64,000 nucleotides of DNA from Aureimonas sp. AU12 (lineage in GTDB: Bacteria; Pseudomonadota; Alphaproteobacteria; Rhizobiales; Rhizobiaceae): NCBI RefSeq assembly GCF_001463705.1, contig NZ_BBWH01000044.1, forward strand, positions 1 to 64,000, read 5' to 3'. The first letter of the stretch is position 1; the number at the start of each line of letters is the position of its first letter. Below are positions 50,516 through 60,874 of this stretch, in pieces. The translations under genes were made by a program, and so were the position numbers. Below the pieces are notes generated by a model. That model had not been told where the DNA came from and searched no databases. It saw only the letters and a list, made by a program, of their open reading frames with translations.

Positions 50516-51675
50516 GCACCTTCGGCCTTCGGGCGATCTCCAAGGGTTTTGGCGGCAACCCGATCCTTCGTTCCGTCACGATCGAGGCGGAAGCCGGCGA
50601 GTTCATCGCCCTCGTCGGCCCGTCCGGCTGCGGTAAGAGCACGCTGCTGCGCATCGCGGCCGGGCTGGAAACGGCCGACGAGGGCCAGGTGGTCATCGGC
50701 GAGCGGGACGCAACGGATCTCGGTCCCGGTGAGCGCAACGTCGCGATGGTGTTCCAGTCCTACGCGCTTTATCCTCATCTCACCGCCGGTCAGAACATCG
50801 CGGTGCCGCTGGCCATGCGCGAACTGAGCGCGCTTCAGCGCCTGCCGATCATCGGTTCTGCGATGCCGGGCGCGCGCGGTCGTGCCGCCGACATCGGTCG
50901 GCGCGTCGGCGAGATGGCGGTCTCGCTGAAGATCGACCACCTGCTCGATCGCAAGCCCGGCGCGATGTCGGGCGGGCAGCGCCAGCGTGTCGCCCTGGCG
51001 CGGGCCCTGGTGCGGCGTCCCGACGTCTTCCTGATGGACGAGCCGCTGTCGAATCTCGACGCCAATCTGCGCGTCCATGCACGCGGCGAGATCGTCGAAC
51101 TGCACCGGCGGACCGGCGTTCCCACGCTCTATGTCACCCATGACCAGGCCGAGGCTCTGTCCATGGCCGACCGCGTCGCGGTGATGATCGGCGGCCGCGT
51201 GCTGCAACTGGCGAGCCCGCAGGCGATCTACGACGACCCCGCCCATGTCGAGGTGGCCCGCTTCGTCGGCAGTCCGCGCATCAATTTGCTGCCTGCGACG
51301 CTGGATCCCGCTGGCATCGCGCGGGTCGGCGACGTTGCCATCCTTCCGGTTCCCGGCGCCGCGCCCGGCGAACTCGTCACGATCGGCGTTCGCCCCGAGC
51401 ATCTCGTGCTGCGCGAGGTCGGAGCGGAGGCCATCCCGGCGCGTGTCGGTCGGCTCGAATATCTCGGTTCTGAAGTTCTGGTCTTCCTCGACGTCGAAGG
51501 GCTTTCGGACCCCTGTGTCGCCAAGGTCTCGCCTCGGCAGGCCGCGTCGCTTCGCGCCGGCACGGCGCTGGGCCTCGACGTCGATCCTGCGCATGCCCTG
51601 GTCTTCGACGGGGACGGCGCCCGTCATCCTCTTCCGGCCGTGCAGCCGCGCCGACGGGAGCCGGCGCATGTCTGA
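50512..51675 (+). CDS. ABC transporter ATP-binding protein (UgpC/MalK group)
   Basis: A 387-residue sugar-type ATPase. Walker A GPSGCGKST near residue 38, Q-loop FQSYALYPHLT near 82, signature [15 protein letters not shown] near 153, Walker B FLMDEPLSNLD near 177, switch histidine in YVTHDQAEA near 210, and a TOBE-type tail from about 255. An unusual loop of about 20 residues (RELSALQRLPIIGSAMPG region) sits before the signature. UgpC-like in type, but substrate cannot be read from it. Confidence 0.9.
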   Translation: MSTFGLRAISKGFGGNPILRSVTIEAEAGEFIALVGPSGCGKSTLLRIAAGLETADEGQVVIGERDATDLGPGERNVAMVFQSYALYPHLTAGQNIAVPLAMRELSALQRLPIIGSAMPGARGRAADIGRRVGEMAVSLKIDHLLDRKPGAMSGGQRQRVALARALVRRPDVFLMDEPLSNLDANLRVHARGEIVELHRRTGVPTLYVTHDQAEALSMADRVAVMIGGRVLQLASPQAIYDDPAHVEVARFVGSPRINLLPATLDPAGIARVGDVAILPVPGAAPGELVTIGVRPEHLVLREVGAEAIPARVGRLEYLGSEVLVFLDVEGLSDPCVAKVSPRQAASLRAGTALGLDVDPAHALVFDGDGARHPLPAVQPRRREPAHV

Positions 51676-52597
51676 CGCGATCGCCCTCGGATCCTCCACG
51701 GTACCGCGCCGCCGCGCCCGTTCGCGGGCCGCCCGTGACGAGGCCAAGGCCTGGGCGCTGGCCTTGCCTGCCATCCTCCTTCTTTCGCTTTTCGTGATCC
51801 TGCCGACGTTGGCGGTGATCGGCCTTAGCCTCACCGACTTCGAACTCGGCTATGACGGGTTCCGCTTCGTCGGCCTTGAGAACTACGCCGAACTCTGGAG
51901 CGACCGCACCTTCCGGACCTCGCTCGGCAACACCGCGGTCTACAGCGCGATCGTGACCCCGGCCTCGATCGCGCTCGGCCTCGGCGTGGCGCTCCTGATC
52001 GAAGCTGAGACACGGGGGCGGGCCTTCTTCCGCACCGTCTACTTCCTGCCCGTCGCCTCGCTTCTCGTGGCGATGGCGACCGTCTGGCAGTATCTCCTGC
52101 ATCCCACGATCGGCCCGGTGAATGCCATGCTGGCGATGGTCGGCATCGCCGGTCCGAACTGGCTGGGGTCGAGCGACACGGTGCTCCTGAGCCTCGCGCT
52201 CATCGGCGTCTGGCAGTCCGTCGGCTTCAACATGGTGCTGTTTCTCGCCGGCCTCACCGCCATTCCCCGCGATCTCTACGCCGCCGCGGCGGTAGACGGG
52301 GCGTCGAGCGGCTGGCAGCGCTTCCGGCTCGTCAGCTGGCCGATGCTGGGGCCCACCACGCTCTTCGTCGCGACGATCAGCGTGATCAATTCGGTGAAGG
52401 TCTTCGAGACCGTGAAGACGCTGACGGAGGGCGGGCCGAACAAGGCCTCCGAGGTCCTGCTCTTCACCATCTACCAGGAAGGCTTCGTCTACCTGCGCGT
52501 CGGCTACGCCTCGGCGATGACCGTCGTTTTCCTCGCCATCCTCATCGTGCTGATGGTGATCCAGTACCGCGTTCTCGATCGCCGGGTGCACTACTGA
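51668..52597 (+). CDS. ABC transporter permease (UgpA/MalF-like)
   Basis: A 309-residue permease with an N-terminal basic cytoplasmic tail (RRRARSRAARDEAKAW) and six hydrophobic segments. The EAA loop is DLYAAAAVDGASSGWQRFRL near residue 200. TVYFLPVASLLVAMATVWQY is typical of the first lobe. ATG at 51668 overlaps the ATPase stop. Partner of the next gene. Confidence 0.92.
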   Translation: MSDAIALGSSTVPRRRARSRAARDEAKAWALALPAILLLSLFVILPTLAVIGLSLTDFELGYDGFRFVGLENYAELWSDRTFRTSLGNTAVYSAIVTPASIALGLGVALLIEAETRGRAFFRTVYFLPVASLLVAMATVWQYLLHPTIGPVNAMLAMVGIAGPNWLGSSDTVLLSLALIGVWQSVGFNMVLFLAGLTAIPRDLYAAAAVDGASSGWQRFRLVSWPMLGPTTLFVATISVINSVKVFETVKTLTEGGPNKASEVLLFTIYQEGFVYLRVGYASAMTVVFLAILIVLMVIQYRVLDRRVHY

Positions 52598-53433
52598 TGG
52601 CCGCTTCGTCCTTCTCGCCGGCGCGCATCGTCCGGCTGTCGCTCCTCTCCGCCGGTGCGCTCGCGATGCTCGCGCCCTACGTCTGGATGGTATCGGTGGC
52701 CGGCAAGTCCCGCGCCGAGATCTTCTCCTCGTCGCTGAACATCTGGCCGCAGACGTGGTCGTTCGGCGTCAACGTCGCGAAGGCGCTGACCCGCGTGCCC
52801 ATGGGAACGCTGCTCCTCAATGGCGTCCTCGTCTGCGCGGCGATCCTCGTGCTGCAGGTCGTGGTCGCCATCCCCTGCGCCTACGCCATGGCCAAGCTGC
52901 GCTTCGGCGCGGCGCGAGCGATGATGACACTCGTGATGCTCGGCCTGCTGGTGCCCATCCATGCCACCGCGCTGCCGATCTACGTGGCCTTCGAGAAGAC
53001 GGCGCTGCTCAACAGCTACACGGCCCTCATCGCGCCGTTCTCGATCTCGGTCTTCGCGATCTTCCTCTTCCTCCAGTTCTTCCGAGCTCTGCCGGACGAT
53101 CTCTTCGACGCCGCCCGGCTCGACGGCATGTCGGAGGGCTCGATCATCGCCCGCGTCGTGGTGCCCAACGCCTGGCCGGCGATCACGGCCTTCTCGATCT
53201 TCTCGGTGGTGGCGCACTGGAACGACCTGTTCTGGCCGCTCATCGTCGTCAGCGACATGAAGCTCGCGACCCCTCCGCTCGGCCTCCTGTTCTTCCGCTC
53301 GGCGGAAGCGGGCGACGACTACGGCGCACTGATGGCGGCGACGCTCATCATCACCCTTCCTCTTCTCGCCGCGTTCCTGCTCGCTCAGAAACGTTTCGTC
53401 GAGGGGATCACCATGACCGGGCTCAAGGGCTGA
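52597..53433 (+). CDS. ABC transporter permease (UgpE/MalG-like)
   Basis: A 278-residue permease with six hydrophobic segments; EAA loop LFDAARLDGMSEGSIIARVV near residue 165 and the MalG-type PNAWPAITAFSIFSVVAHWNDLFWPL following it. Its ATG shares one base with the previous stop. With the UgpA-like partner it forms the import channel. Confidence 0.92.
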   Translation: MAASSFSPARIVRLSLLSAGALAMLAPYVWMVSVAGKSRAEIFSSSLNIWPQTWSFGVNVAKALTRVPMGTLLLNGVLVCAAILVLQVVVAIPCAYAMAKLRFGAARAMMTLVMLGLLVPIHATALPIYVAFEKTALLNSYTALIAPFSISVFAIFLFLQFFRALPDDLFDAARLDGMSEGSIIARVVVPNAWPAITAFSIFSVVAHWNDLFWPLIVVSDMKLATPPLGLLFFRSAEAGDDYGALMAATLIITLPLLAAFLLAQKRFVEGITMTGLKG

Positions 53434-53459
53434 CCGGTCTCTTCCAGGAGACGTGACCT

Positions 53460-54725
53460 ATGGCATTCCTCAAGAACGCGATCGCCGCCGCGGCGCTCGC
53501 GACGGCCTTCTGCGGCTCGGCTTCGGCCGAGACGACGTTGACCGTCCACTATCCGATGCCGGGCTTCTTCAAGGATGTGATGGAGAAGATCTCTACCAAG
53601 TTCATGGCGGAGAACCCGGACGTCAAGATCGAGTTCGCCAGCCCCTCGGCGACCTACGAGGAGGGCGTCCAGACGATCATGCGTCAGGTCGGCACCTCGG
53701 AAGCGCCGGACCTGACCTTCATCGGCCTCAACCGCCTGCGCATGGTCACCGAGCGCGACATTCCCGTCGATCTCGCCCCCTTCGTCGCAGCCGATGGCGA
53801 CATGGCCGCACAGGGCTTCAGCGACACGATCCTCAAGCTTGCGCAGGTGCAGGGCAAGCAGGTTGGCCTCGCCTTTGCGACGTCCAACCCGATCATGTAC
53901 TACAATGCCGATCTCGTGCGCGCGGCCGGCGGCAACCCGGACGTGCCGCCCACGACCTGGGACGAGGTGATCGCGCTCGGCGGCAAGATCAAGGCGCTCG
54001 GCGACGGCAACGAGGGCATCGACTTTCGCTGGCAGGGCGACGACTGGATGTTCTCGGCGCTGCTCTTCGGCGCCGGTGGCTCCATGCTGACGCCCGACGA
54101 GACGAAGGTCGCCTTCGGTGGCCCGGCCGGCCTCCAGGCCATGACGGTGCTCGATCGCATGGTGAAGGAAGGCGGCCTGCCCGTCTTCACCAAGCAGGCC
54201 GGCGAACAGGCCTTCGTGGCGGGCAAGGTCGGCTTTGCCTTCCAGACCACCGGGGCGCTGCGCAACACGATCAACAATGTCGGCGAGAAGTTCGACCTTC
54301 GCACGGCGCCGATCCCGCGTCTCGACACGGCCAACGGCAAGCTGCCGACGGGCGGCAACGCGGTGGTGATTCTCACTCGCGACGCGGAGAAGCAGAAGGC
54401 CGCCTGGCGCTTCGCCAAGTTCGCCGCCGGCCCCTATGGCGCTTCGGTCGTCGTGCCTGGAACGGGCTACGTGCCGAACAACGAGCTCGCGGCCAAGTCG
54501 CCCGAATATCTGGCAGACTTCTACGACAAGAACCCGCTGTTCAAGGCCGGCCTGTCGCAGATGCCGCTGATGCAGCCCTGGTTCGCCTTCCCCGGCAACA
54601 ACGGCGTGCGCGTGACGCAGACGATCGTCGACAACCTGTCGCGCGTGGTCGAGCAGACGGCGACGCCCGAAGCGGCTCTCGCCGACGCCGTAGCGGAGGT
54701 CGAGCGCCTCCTGCCGCGTCGCTGA
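53460..54725 (+). CDS. ABC transporter substrate-binding protein (UgpB-like)
   Basis: A 421-residue family 1 periplasmic binding protein with a signal peptide (residues about 1-23, ending SASAETT). Family features: FMAENPDVKIEFASPSATYEEG, TFIGLNRLRMVTERD, the NPIMYYNADLVRAAG hinge, PPTTWDEVI, GGNAVVILTRDAEKQKAAW, and VPGTGYVPNNE. The composite resembles glycerol-3-phosphate/glycerophosphodiester binding proteins more than maltose binders, so a phosphorylated substrate is proposed with moderate confidence. It follows the permease by 26 bases and ends before a terminator. Confidence 0.85.
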   Translation: MAFLKNAIAAAALATAFCGSASAETTLTVHYPMPGFFKDVMEKISTKFMAENPDVKIEFASPSATYEEGVQTIMRQVGTSEAPDLTFIGLNRLRMVTERDIPVDLAPFVAADGDMAAQGFSDTILKLAQVQGKQVGLAFATSNPIMYYNADLVRAAGGNPDVPPTTWDEVIALGGKIKALGDGNEGIDFRWQGDDWMFSALLFGAGGSMLTPDETKVAFGGPAGLQAMTVLDRMVKEGGLPVFTKQAGEQAFVAGKVGFAFQTTGALRNTINNVGEKFDLRTAPIPRLDTANGKLPTGGNAVVILTRDAEKQKAAWRFAKFAAGPYGASVVVPGTGYVPNNELAAKSPEYLADFYDKNPLFKAGLSQMPLMQPWFAFPGNNGVRVTQTIVDNLSRVVEQTATPEAALADAVAEVERLLPRR

Positions 54726-54749
54726 GACCAAAATCTCGCATCAAACTAG

Positions 54750-54781
54750 AGGAAGCGGGTCCGGCGACGGGCCCGCTTCCT
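54750..54781. terminator. Bidirectional terminator between the ABC operon and the LacI gene
   Basis: AGGAAGCGGG (54750-54759) pairs with CCCGCTTCCT (54772-54781), 24 bases after the binding-protein stop; inner GTCC/GGGC bases extend the stem. The regulator gene on the other strand ends inside its right arm. Confidence 0.75.
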
Positions 54782-55785
54782 CATGCCGTTCGGGTGCCAA
54801 GCCGGCTGGTGGTGTCTCCCTCGTAGAGCTGGACGCCGAGTTCGAGCAGACGCGGCGCGGCGCCATGATGCATCATGTCGAGCAGGAGGGACGCCGCGAC
54901 CGCACCGATCGCGCTGTTGGGCATGTCCACCGTCGTCAGGATCGGCTCGATCATTCGCCCGATAGCCATGCCGTCGAACCCGGCCACCGACATGTCATCG
55001 GGAACGCGAAGCCCGAGACGGCGAACGGCTCTGATCACGCCGAGCGCCAGCAGATCGTTCGACGCCACGATCGCCGTGGGCCGGCCCCGCTCGATCGGTC
55101 CCGTCAGATCGAGTTCGGCATAGTCCTCGGTGAAGGACATCTCGACGGGCGGAAGCGGTTCGAGATTGGCCGCTGCCAACGCCTCGCGATACCCCGAGTG
55201 TCGAAGCCTTGCCCGGTCGGACGCTGCGAAATGGCCTGACACGAAGAGGATGCGGCGGTGGCCCTCCGCGACCAGATGCTCGACGAGAAGGCGCGCCGAC
55301 GCGGCGTTGTCCACGGTCACAGCGGCAGGGAAGACCGTCGTCGGGCGGTTGAAGAGCAGCACCGTCGGCGGCAGCGCCATGGCCCGCACGGGGCTGGTCG
55401 AGGCGTCGCAGAGGGTCAGGAGCAGGCCGAGGACCGGCTCCGCCAGCAGCGACGACACGGCCGACACCTCCTCGGCGGGATCGTAGTTCGACTGGGCGAT
55501 GAGAACGCTATGGCCGGCATGGCGCATGCGATCCTGGATGCGCGACAGCGACTGCGCGAAGACGGGGTTCGTGAGGCTGGGAACGAGAACGCCGATCGCA
55601 TTGCGACGAGTGCCGGTTCTGACGGTTGCCGAACCCTCGTCGGCCAGCGGATGTCCAAGCTCCAGGGCGGCCTGACGCACCCGGGCCCGCAAGGCCGCGC
55701 TGACCGGCCCGTGGCCGTTGAGAACGCGATCGACGCTGGCGAGCGAACACCCGCAACGCTCGGCGATCTCATGGCGAACGCTCAT
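54781..55785 (-). CDS. LacI-family transcriptional regulator
   Basis: A 334-residue regulator: N-terminal LacI HTH (residues about 2-48: VRHEIAERCGCSLASVDRVLNG and hinge helix VSAALRARVRQAALELGHPL in parts), then a periplasmic-binding-like effector domain (IGVLVPSLTNPVFAQSL, VEHLVAEGHRRILFVSG, PTAIVASNDLLALGVI, GFDGMAIGRMIEP). The ATG at 55785 has GGGAGTGAG before it; a GTG two codons earlier is also open. By position it likely represses the phosphoesterase-ABC operon. Confidence 0.9.
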   Translation of the reverse strand: MSVRHEIAERCGCSLASVDRVLNGHGPVSAALRARVRQAALELGHPLADEGSATVRTGTRRNAIGVLVPSLTNPVFAQSLSRIQDRMRHAGHSVLIAQSNYDPAEEVSAVSSLLAEPVLGLLLTLCDASTSPVRAMALPPTVLLFNRPTTVFPAAVTVDNAASARLLVEHLVAEGHRRILFVSGHFAASDRARLRHSGYREALAAANLEPLPPVEMSFTEDYAELDLTGPIERGRPTAIVASNDLLALGVIRAVRRLGLRVPDDMSVAGFDGMAIGRMIEPILTTVDMPNSAIGAVAASLLLDMMHHGAAPRLLELGVQLYEGDTTSRLGTRTA

Positions 55786-56039
55786 TCTCACTCCCGTCCG
55801 CTGCCGCCGGCTCCGCAGTGCCGGAGTGGTCTATCACAGTCCGGATGCAGCGAAGGCCGAAAGGCGGACGCATCGTCCAGCCGTCGAGATCCGATACCGC
55901 GCATGGGTGAGCGCGCCATCGGCTTCGAACCGCAGCCAAGCTTCGAGGCGACGTCCGCCATATTGCGAGTGAACCCGTGATCGTGGACAACATCGCGACC
56001 GCGCCGCGGCGGACCGCACAACGGAGGCTCGACTCATTC
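55786..56039. promoter_or_regulatory. Divergent promoter region, LacI regulator / HAD phosphatase
   Basis: 254 bases with no ORF of credible composition. No operator palindrome stands out beyond short GC-rich arms. It should hold both promoters. Confidence 0.35.
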
Positions 56040-56726
56040 ATGCCCATCAAGGCTTTCGGCAACCGCAGCTTCGGCGCCTTCCTTTTCGACATGGACGGCA
56101 CCGTGCTGTCGTCGATCGCCGTTACGGAGCGCGTCTACGGCGGATGGGCAACCTGCCACGGGCTCGACGTCGCCGCCTTCCTCTCGACCATCCACGGCGT
56201 TCGCGCCGTCGACAACGTGCGCCTCCTTAACCTTCCCGGGGTCGATCCCGAAACGGAAGCGGCGGTGCTGCTGGCCGGGGAAATGGCAGACGTCGACGGG
56301 ATCGAGGCCATCGCCGGCGCGCACGCCTTCCTGACGTCGCTTCCCGCCGATCGCTGGGCCATCGTCACGTCCGCGCCGCGAACTCTCGCGCTGCGGCGAC
56401 TGGAGGCGGGCGGCCTGCCGGTTCCCGACGTTCTCGTCGCCGCCGAGGATGTCGTGAACGGGAAGCCGGCGCCGGACTGCTTCATAGAGGGCGCACGGCG
56501 GCTCGGCGTCCCGATCGAGGATTGCGTCGTGTTCGAGGATGCGCCGGCCGGAATCGAGGCCGCGGAAGCGTCCGGGGCTGCGGTCGTCGTGATCACCGCC
56601 ACGCATGCCCATCCCGTCGAGACGCGGCATCCCAGCATCGCCGGCTACGAGGCGCTTCGGGCCGCAGCGACGCTCGACGGGCCCCTGCGTTTCGAGGCCG
56701 CGTCCACGCCGGGACCCTTGGCCTGA
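56040..56726 (+). CDS. HAD-superfamily phosphatase (sugar/glycerol-phosphate phosphatase-like)
   Basis: A 228-residue HAD hydrolase. Motif I is LFDMDGTVL near residue 17 with the nucleophile aspartate, motif II TSAP near 110, motif III lysine in NGKPAPD near 141, and motif IV FEDAPAGIEAAEASG near 165. The cap is the small helical type of the phosphoglucomutase/2-deoxyglucose-phosphatase/GppA group. The substrate is likely a small sugar or polyol phosphate, which would fit a phosphodiester uptake operon nearby. The ATG at 56040 is preferred over an extension to 55977. Confidence 0.88.
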   Translation: MPIKAFGNRSFGAFLFDMDGTVLSSIAVTERVYGGWATCHGLDVAAFLSTIHGVRAVDNVRLLNLPGVDPETEAAVLLAGEMADVDGIEAIAGAHAFLTSLPADRWAIVTSAPRTLALRRLEAGGLPVPDVLVAAEDVVNGKPAPDCFIEGARRLGVPIEDCVVFEDAPAGIEAAEASGAAVVVITATHAHPVETRHPSIAGYEALRAAATLDGPLRFEAASTPGPLA

Positions 56727-56748
56727 CCTGCCGAAGGGGTGCGGCGGA

Positions 56749-57186
56749 TCAGGTGAGGGTGCGGCGATACTGCAGGAAGCCGGACCGGTCGGCGATGCGG
56801 TCGTATAGCTGCATCGCATCGACGTTCGTCTCGTGCGTCAGCCAGTAGACCCGCGAGGCGCCGGCCTGCCGCGCCTCGTCGTAGACGTGCTCGATCAGGC
56901 GACGACCGATGCCATGGCCGCGCATATCGTGATCGACGAAGAGATCCTGCAGGTAGCAATAGTCGCCGGCCGTCCATGTCGAGCGGTGATAGATGAAGTG
57001 GACAAGGCCGACGGGTCGGCCGTCATGCAGATCGAGGGCGGCGAACATCGGCTCCGCCGGATCCAGAAGCCGCTCGAAGGTCCGGTTCGTGATCTCGGCC
57101 GCGATCTCGACCTTGTAGAAGGTCTGGTAGCCGCTCCAGAGACGCAGCCAGTCGTCGCGGTCGTCGGCTTCGAGCGGTCGGATCAT
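56749..57186 (-). CDS. GNAT family N-acetyltransferase
   Basis: A 145-residue GNAT. The acetyl-CoA motif is DLFVDHDMRGHGIGRRLIEHV near residue 88-105, preceded by GLVHFIYHRSTW and followed by VYWLTHETNVDAMQLYDR. Its substrate is unknown. It begins MIRPLEADD and lies after the pxp operon on the same strand, separated by a hairpin. Confidence 0.88.
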   Translation of the reverse strand: MIRPLEADDRDDWLRLWSGYQTFYKVEIAAEITNRTFERLLDPAEPMFAALDLHDGRPVGLVHFIYHRSTWTAGDYCYLQDLFVDHDMRGHGIGRRLIEHVYDEARQAGASRVYWLTHETNVDAMQLYDRIADRSGFLQYRRTLT

Positions 57187-57220
57187 CGGTTCGTTTCCTG
57201 TTGAGGCGCGAGGTTCGTCG

Positions 57221-57253
57221 CGACGAGGCCGGGCGCCTGGCCGGGCCTCGTCG
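57221..57253 (-). terminator. Hairpin after pxpC
   Basis: CGACGAGGCC (57221-57230) pairs with GGCCTCGTCG (57244-57253) around a 13-base loop, 12 bases downstream of the pxpC stop. GC-only and without a T-run, it is likely a weak or Rho-assisted end of the pxp transcript. Confidence 0.6.
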
Positions 57254-57264
57254 ATCCGTCGAAT

Positions 57265-58260
57265 TCAGCGTCCGAGCGCGGCCTCGACCCCTTCGGCCAG
57301 CGCCTTGGCGTCATGGCGCGCGGCGAGCGCCGCCTCCATCGTCACCGATTCGAAGCGCACGGCCTGATGGGGCTGAAGCTGTCCAATGAGGTCCATGTCG
57401 ACCGAAATCACCGTGCCAAGCATGAAATAGCCGCCACCCGACACCGCGTCGCGGTGCAGGACGATCGGCTCCGTGCCGCCGGGTACCTGCACCGAACCAT
57501 AGGGGTAGCAGCTGTCGACGATGTTCGACGGGTCGGAGCCCGCGCCGAAGGGCTGCTCGCGCGGTTCGAGGTCGAGCTTGCGCCCGCCGCGGAACCGGTA
57601 GCCGATCCGGTCGGCTTCGGGCGCGACCTTCCACTCGTCCTCGAAGAACGTGCCTTTCGACCCTTCGGTGACGCGGTGCCAGTAGAGGCCGGGCAGCACG
57701 CGCAGGGTCTGCGAGGCGCCGATCGGGCGGCGCAGAGTCTCCGCCACGCTCGCACCTTCGCGCGCGGCGCCGGTCGGCACGCCGAGCGCCAGCGTGTCGC
57801 CGGCCTTCAGCGGACGGCCCTCGAAGCCGCCGAGACCGCCGAGCGCGTAGGTGGAGCGCGAACCCAGCACGAGCGGGACGTCGATGCCACCGGAGATGGC
57901 GATGTAGGCGCGCGCGCCGGCCTTGAGGAAGCCGAACGAGAGCACCTGGCCCGCCTTCACCGGGAAGGCCGTCCAGCCCGGCTGCTCGATGCCGTCGACC
58001 TTCGGCGGCATCGCCGCTCCGGTCACGGCGACGAGCGCGTCCGCTCCGAAGCGGATCTCCGGTCCCATGAACACCGCCTCGAGCGCCGCTGCGCCGGCCT
58101 CGTTGCCGACGAGGCGGTTGGCGGCGACGAGCGCGTGGCGGTCCATCGCGCCGGAGATCGGCAGGCCGAGATGGTAGTAGCCGGGACGCCCGAGATCCTG
58201 GACCTGCGTCGACAGGCCGGGCTTCAGGATCTCGATCGTGGCTATCGGGGAAGCGCTCAT
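57265..58260 (-). CDS. pxpC: 5-oxoprolinase subunit C family / KipA-like carboxyltransferase
   Basis: A 331-residue KipA/AHS2 protein. Family features: ILKPGLSTQVQDLGRPGYYH, GAMDRHALVAANRLVGNEAGAA, SAMLEAVFMGP-like EAVFMGPEIRF, VTGA, and later YIAISGGIDVPLVLGSRSTY and GGRKLDL. AHS2 is the second allophanate-hydrolase-like/carboxyltransferase domain. With PxpA and PxpB homologs it makes ATP-dependent 5-oxoprolinase; here accB and accC are part of the same unit, so a biotin-dependent reaction is possible. ATGA-coupled to pxpB. Confidence 0.88.
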   Translation of the reverse strand: MSASPIATIEILKPGLSTQVQDLGRPGYYHLGLPISGAMDRHALVAANRLVGNEAGAAALEAVFMGPEIRFGADALVAVTGAAMPPKVDGIEQPGWTAFPVKAGQVLSFGFLKAGARAYIAISGGIDVPLVLGSRSTYALGGLGGFEGRPLKAGDTLALGVPTGAAREGASVAETLRRPIGASQTLRVLPGLYWHRVTEGSKGTFFEDEWKVAPEADRIGYRFRGGRKLDLEPREQPFGAGSDPSNIVDSCYPYGSVQVPGGTEPIVLHRDAVSGGGYFMLGTVISVDMDLIGQLQPHQAVRFESVTMEAALAARHDAKALAEGVEAALGR

Positions 58261-59122
58261 GGCAGCACCTTGAGGATCGAGGCGTTGGTGCCGTCGGGGT
58301 CGGCGAGAAAATCGGCGAGCGAGAAGCGCACGTCGCGCATCGCCGGTTCGAACCGGCCGCCATCGACCGCTTCCGCCGCCGCGTCGTAGCCTTCGCGATC
58401 GACCCGGCGGAACTGCACGATGTCGCCGGGCCGGAAGAGGATCATGAAGTCGCGGAGATAGCTGACCTTTTGGGCGGGATCGTAGATCGGCATCGGCGTG
58501 ATGCCGAACATCTGGTAGCCGCCGGCGCCGCGCACCGAGTAGATGCAGCCGAAGCAGCCGCCGTGGCCGACCGTCAGCCGCGGCGTGTCGGTGCGCGGGC
58601 GTAGGTACTTCGGCACCTCGATCTGCCGCTTGCGATCTACCATCTGGTACATGAACGGCAGGCCTGCGACGAAGCCGACCATCGAGACAAACCATGGCGC
58701 GCCCGAATGCGCCTCGATGAAGGCCTCGACATTGCCGAAACCGTTGATGCGGGCGGCGTAGTCGAGATCGGTTCCGCCGGGCTCCTGATGGCGTTCGCGA
58801 AAGCGCATCAGGGTCTCGCGGGTCCACGGATCGTCGTAGAAGACGGGCACCTCGATGACGCGGGTCGAGATCACCGTGTCGGTGGTCTCGGCGCCGGACT
58901 CGAAGCTCTTCAGCTCCGCCATCAGGTCGTCCGGCGCGATGACGTCGGGGTCGAACTTGATCTGGAACGAGGCGTTGGACGGGCAGATCTCGGTGACGCC
59001 CCGGATGCGGCTCTCGCGCACCGCATTGGTCATCGACAGGCTCTTGAAGAAGGCCGGGAGGGACATCTCCTCGTTGACCTCGACGAAGATATGCTCGTCG
59101 CCGCCGAAGGAATAACGCGTCG

Positions 59123-59126
<4 letters not shown>
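58257..59126 (-). CDS. pxpB: 5-oxoprolinase subunit B family / KipI-like protein (divergent)
   Basis: A 289-residue KipI/AHS1 protein, longer than the usual about 230. N-terminal part TRYSFGGDEHIFVEV is unusual; the core has RINGFGNVEAFIEAHSG, VSMVGFVAGLPFMYQM, PRTDTPRLTVGHGGCFG and YSVRGAGGYQMFGITPMP, then RPGDIVQFRRVDREGYD. Where ordinary KipI has a PGGWQLIGRTP-type stretch, this one reads RGAGGYQMFGITP, closer to the GPGGYQFVGRT of urea carboxylase. So it may belong to a separate branch. Start at the ATG 59126, with ATGA coupling to accC. Confidence 0.78.
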
Positions 59127-60496
<1,370 letters not shown>

Positions 60497-60498
60497 CG

Positions 60499-60741
60499 TC
60501 AAGCGTCGAGGTCGAGAAGCGGCTGGCCCGCCATCACGGCGTCCTCGTTCTCGACATGAAAGGCCTTCAGCGTGCCGGCCTCTTCGGCGACCACGGGCGT
60601 GAAGCTCTTCATCACCTCGATGAGACCGACCATGTCGCCGACGGCGACGGCATCGCCCTCCGACTTGAACACCGGCTCGCCGGGCGAGGGCGAGCGATAG
60701 AACGTTCCGGGAAGGGGGGCCATGATCGTGACGACCGGCAT
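60499..60741 (-). CDS. Biotin carboxyl carrier protein, short
   Basis: An 80-residue biotinyl domain: MPVVTIMAPLPGTFYR, then the biotin-bearing lysine in LIEVMKSFTPV near residue 45, and NEDAVMAGQPLLDLD. It has no N-terminal linker, unlike a standard AccB of about 150 residues. AGGAGA lies 10 bases before the ATG at 60741. First gene of the minus-strand unit accB-accC-pxpB-pxpC. Confidence 0.9.
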   Translation of the reverse strand: MPVVTIMAPLPGTFYRSPSPGEPVFKSEGDAVAVGDMVGLIEVMKSFTPVVAEEAGTLKAFHVENEDAVMAGQPLLDLDA

Positions 60742-60874
60742 CGCTGAATTCTCCTGAACGGACCGAGGTGACGGGAGAGTTGCAAAGCCGGTTCGCCGTG
60801 TAAAATCGCAAATCGGAATTGGATCCATCTGAAAAATCGATAGGATAGCGCGGGTTTCGATCGAAGGATGCGCC
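60742..60874. promoter_or_regulatory. Divergent promoter region accB / LysR regulator
   Basis: 133 bases, partly AT-rich between about 60797 and 60850, with TGGATCCA and several ATCG-N-AT-type segments. A LysR-type regulator gene flanks it, so an autoregulatory and activation site is expected here; the exact box is not obvious. Confidence 0.5.
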
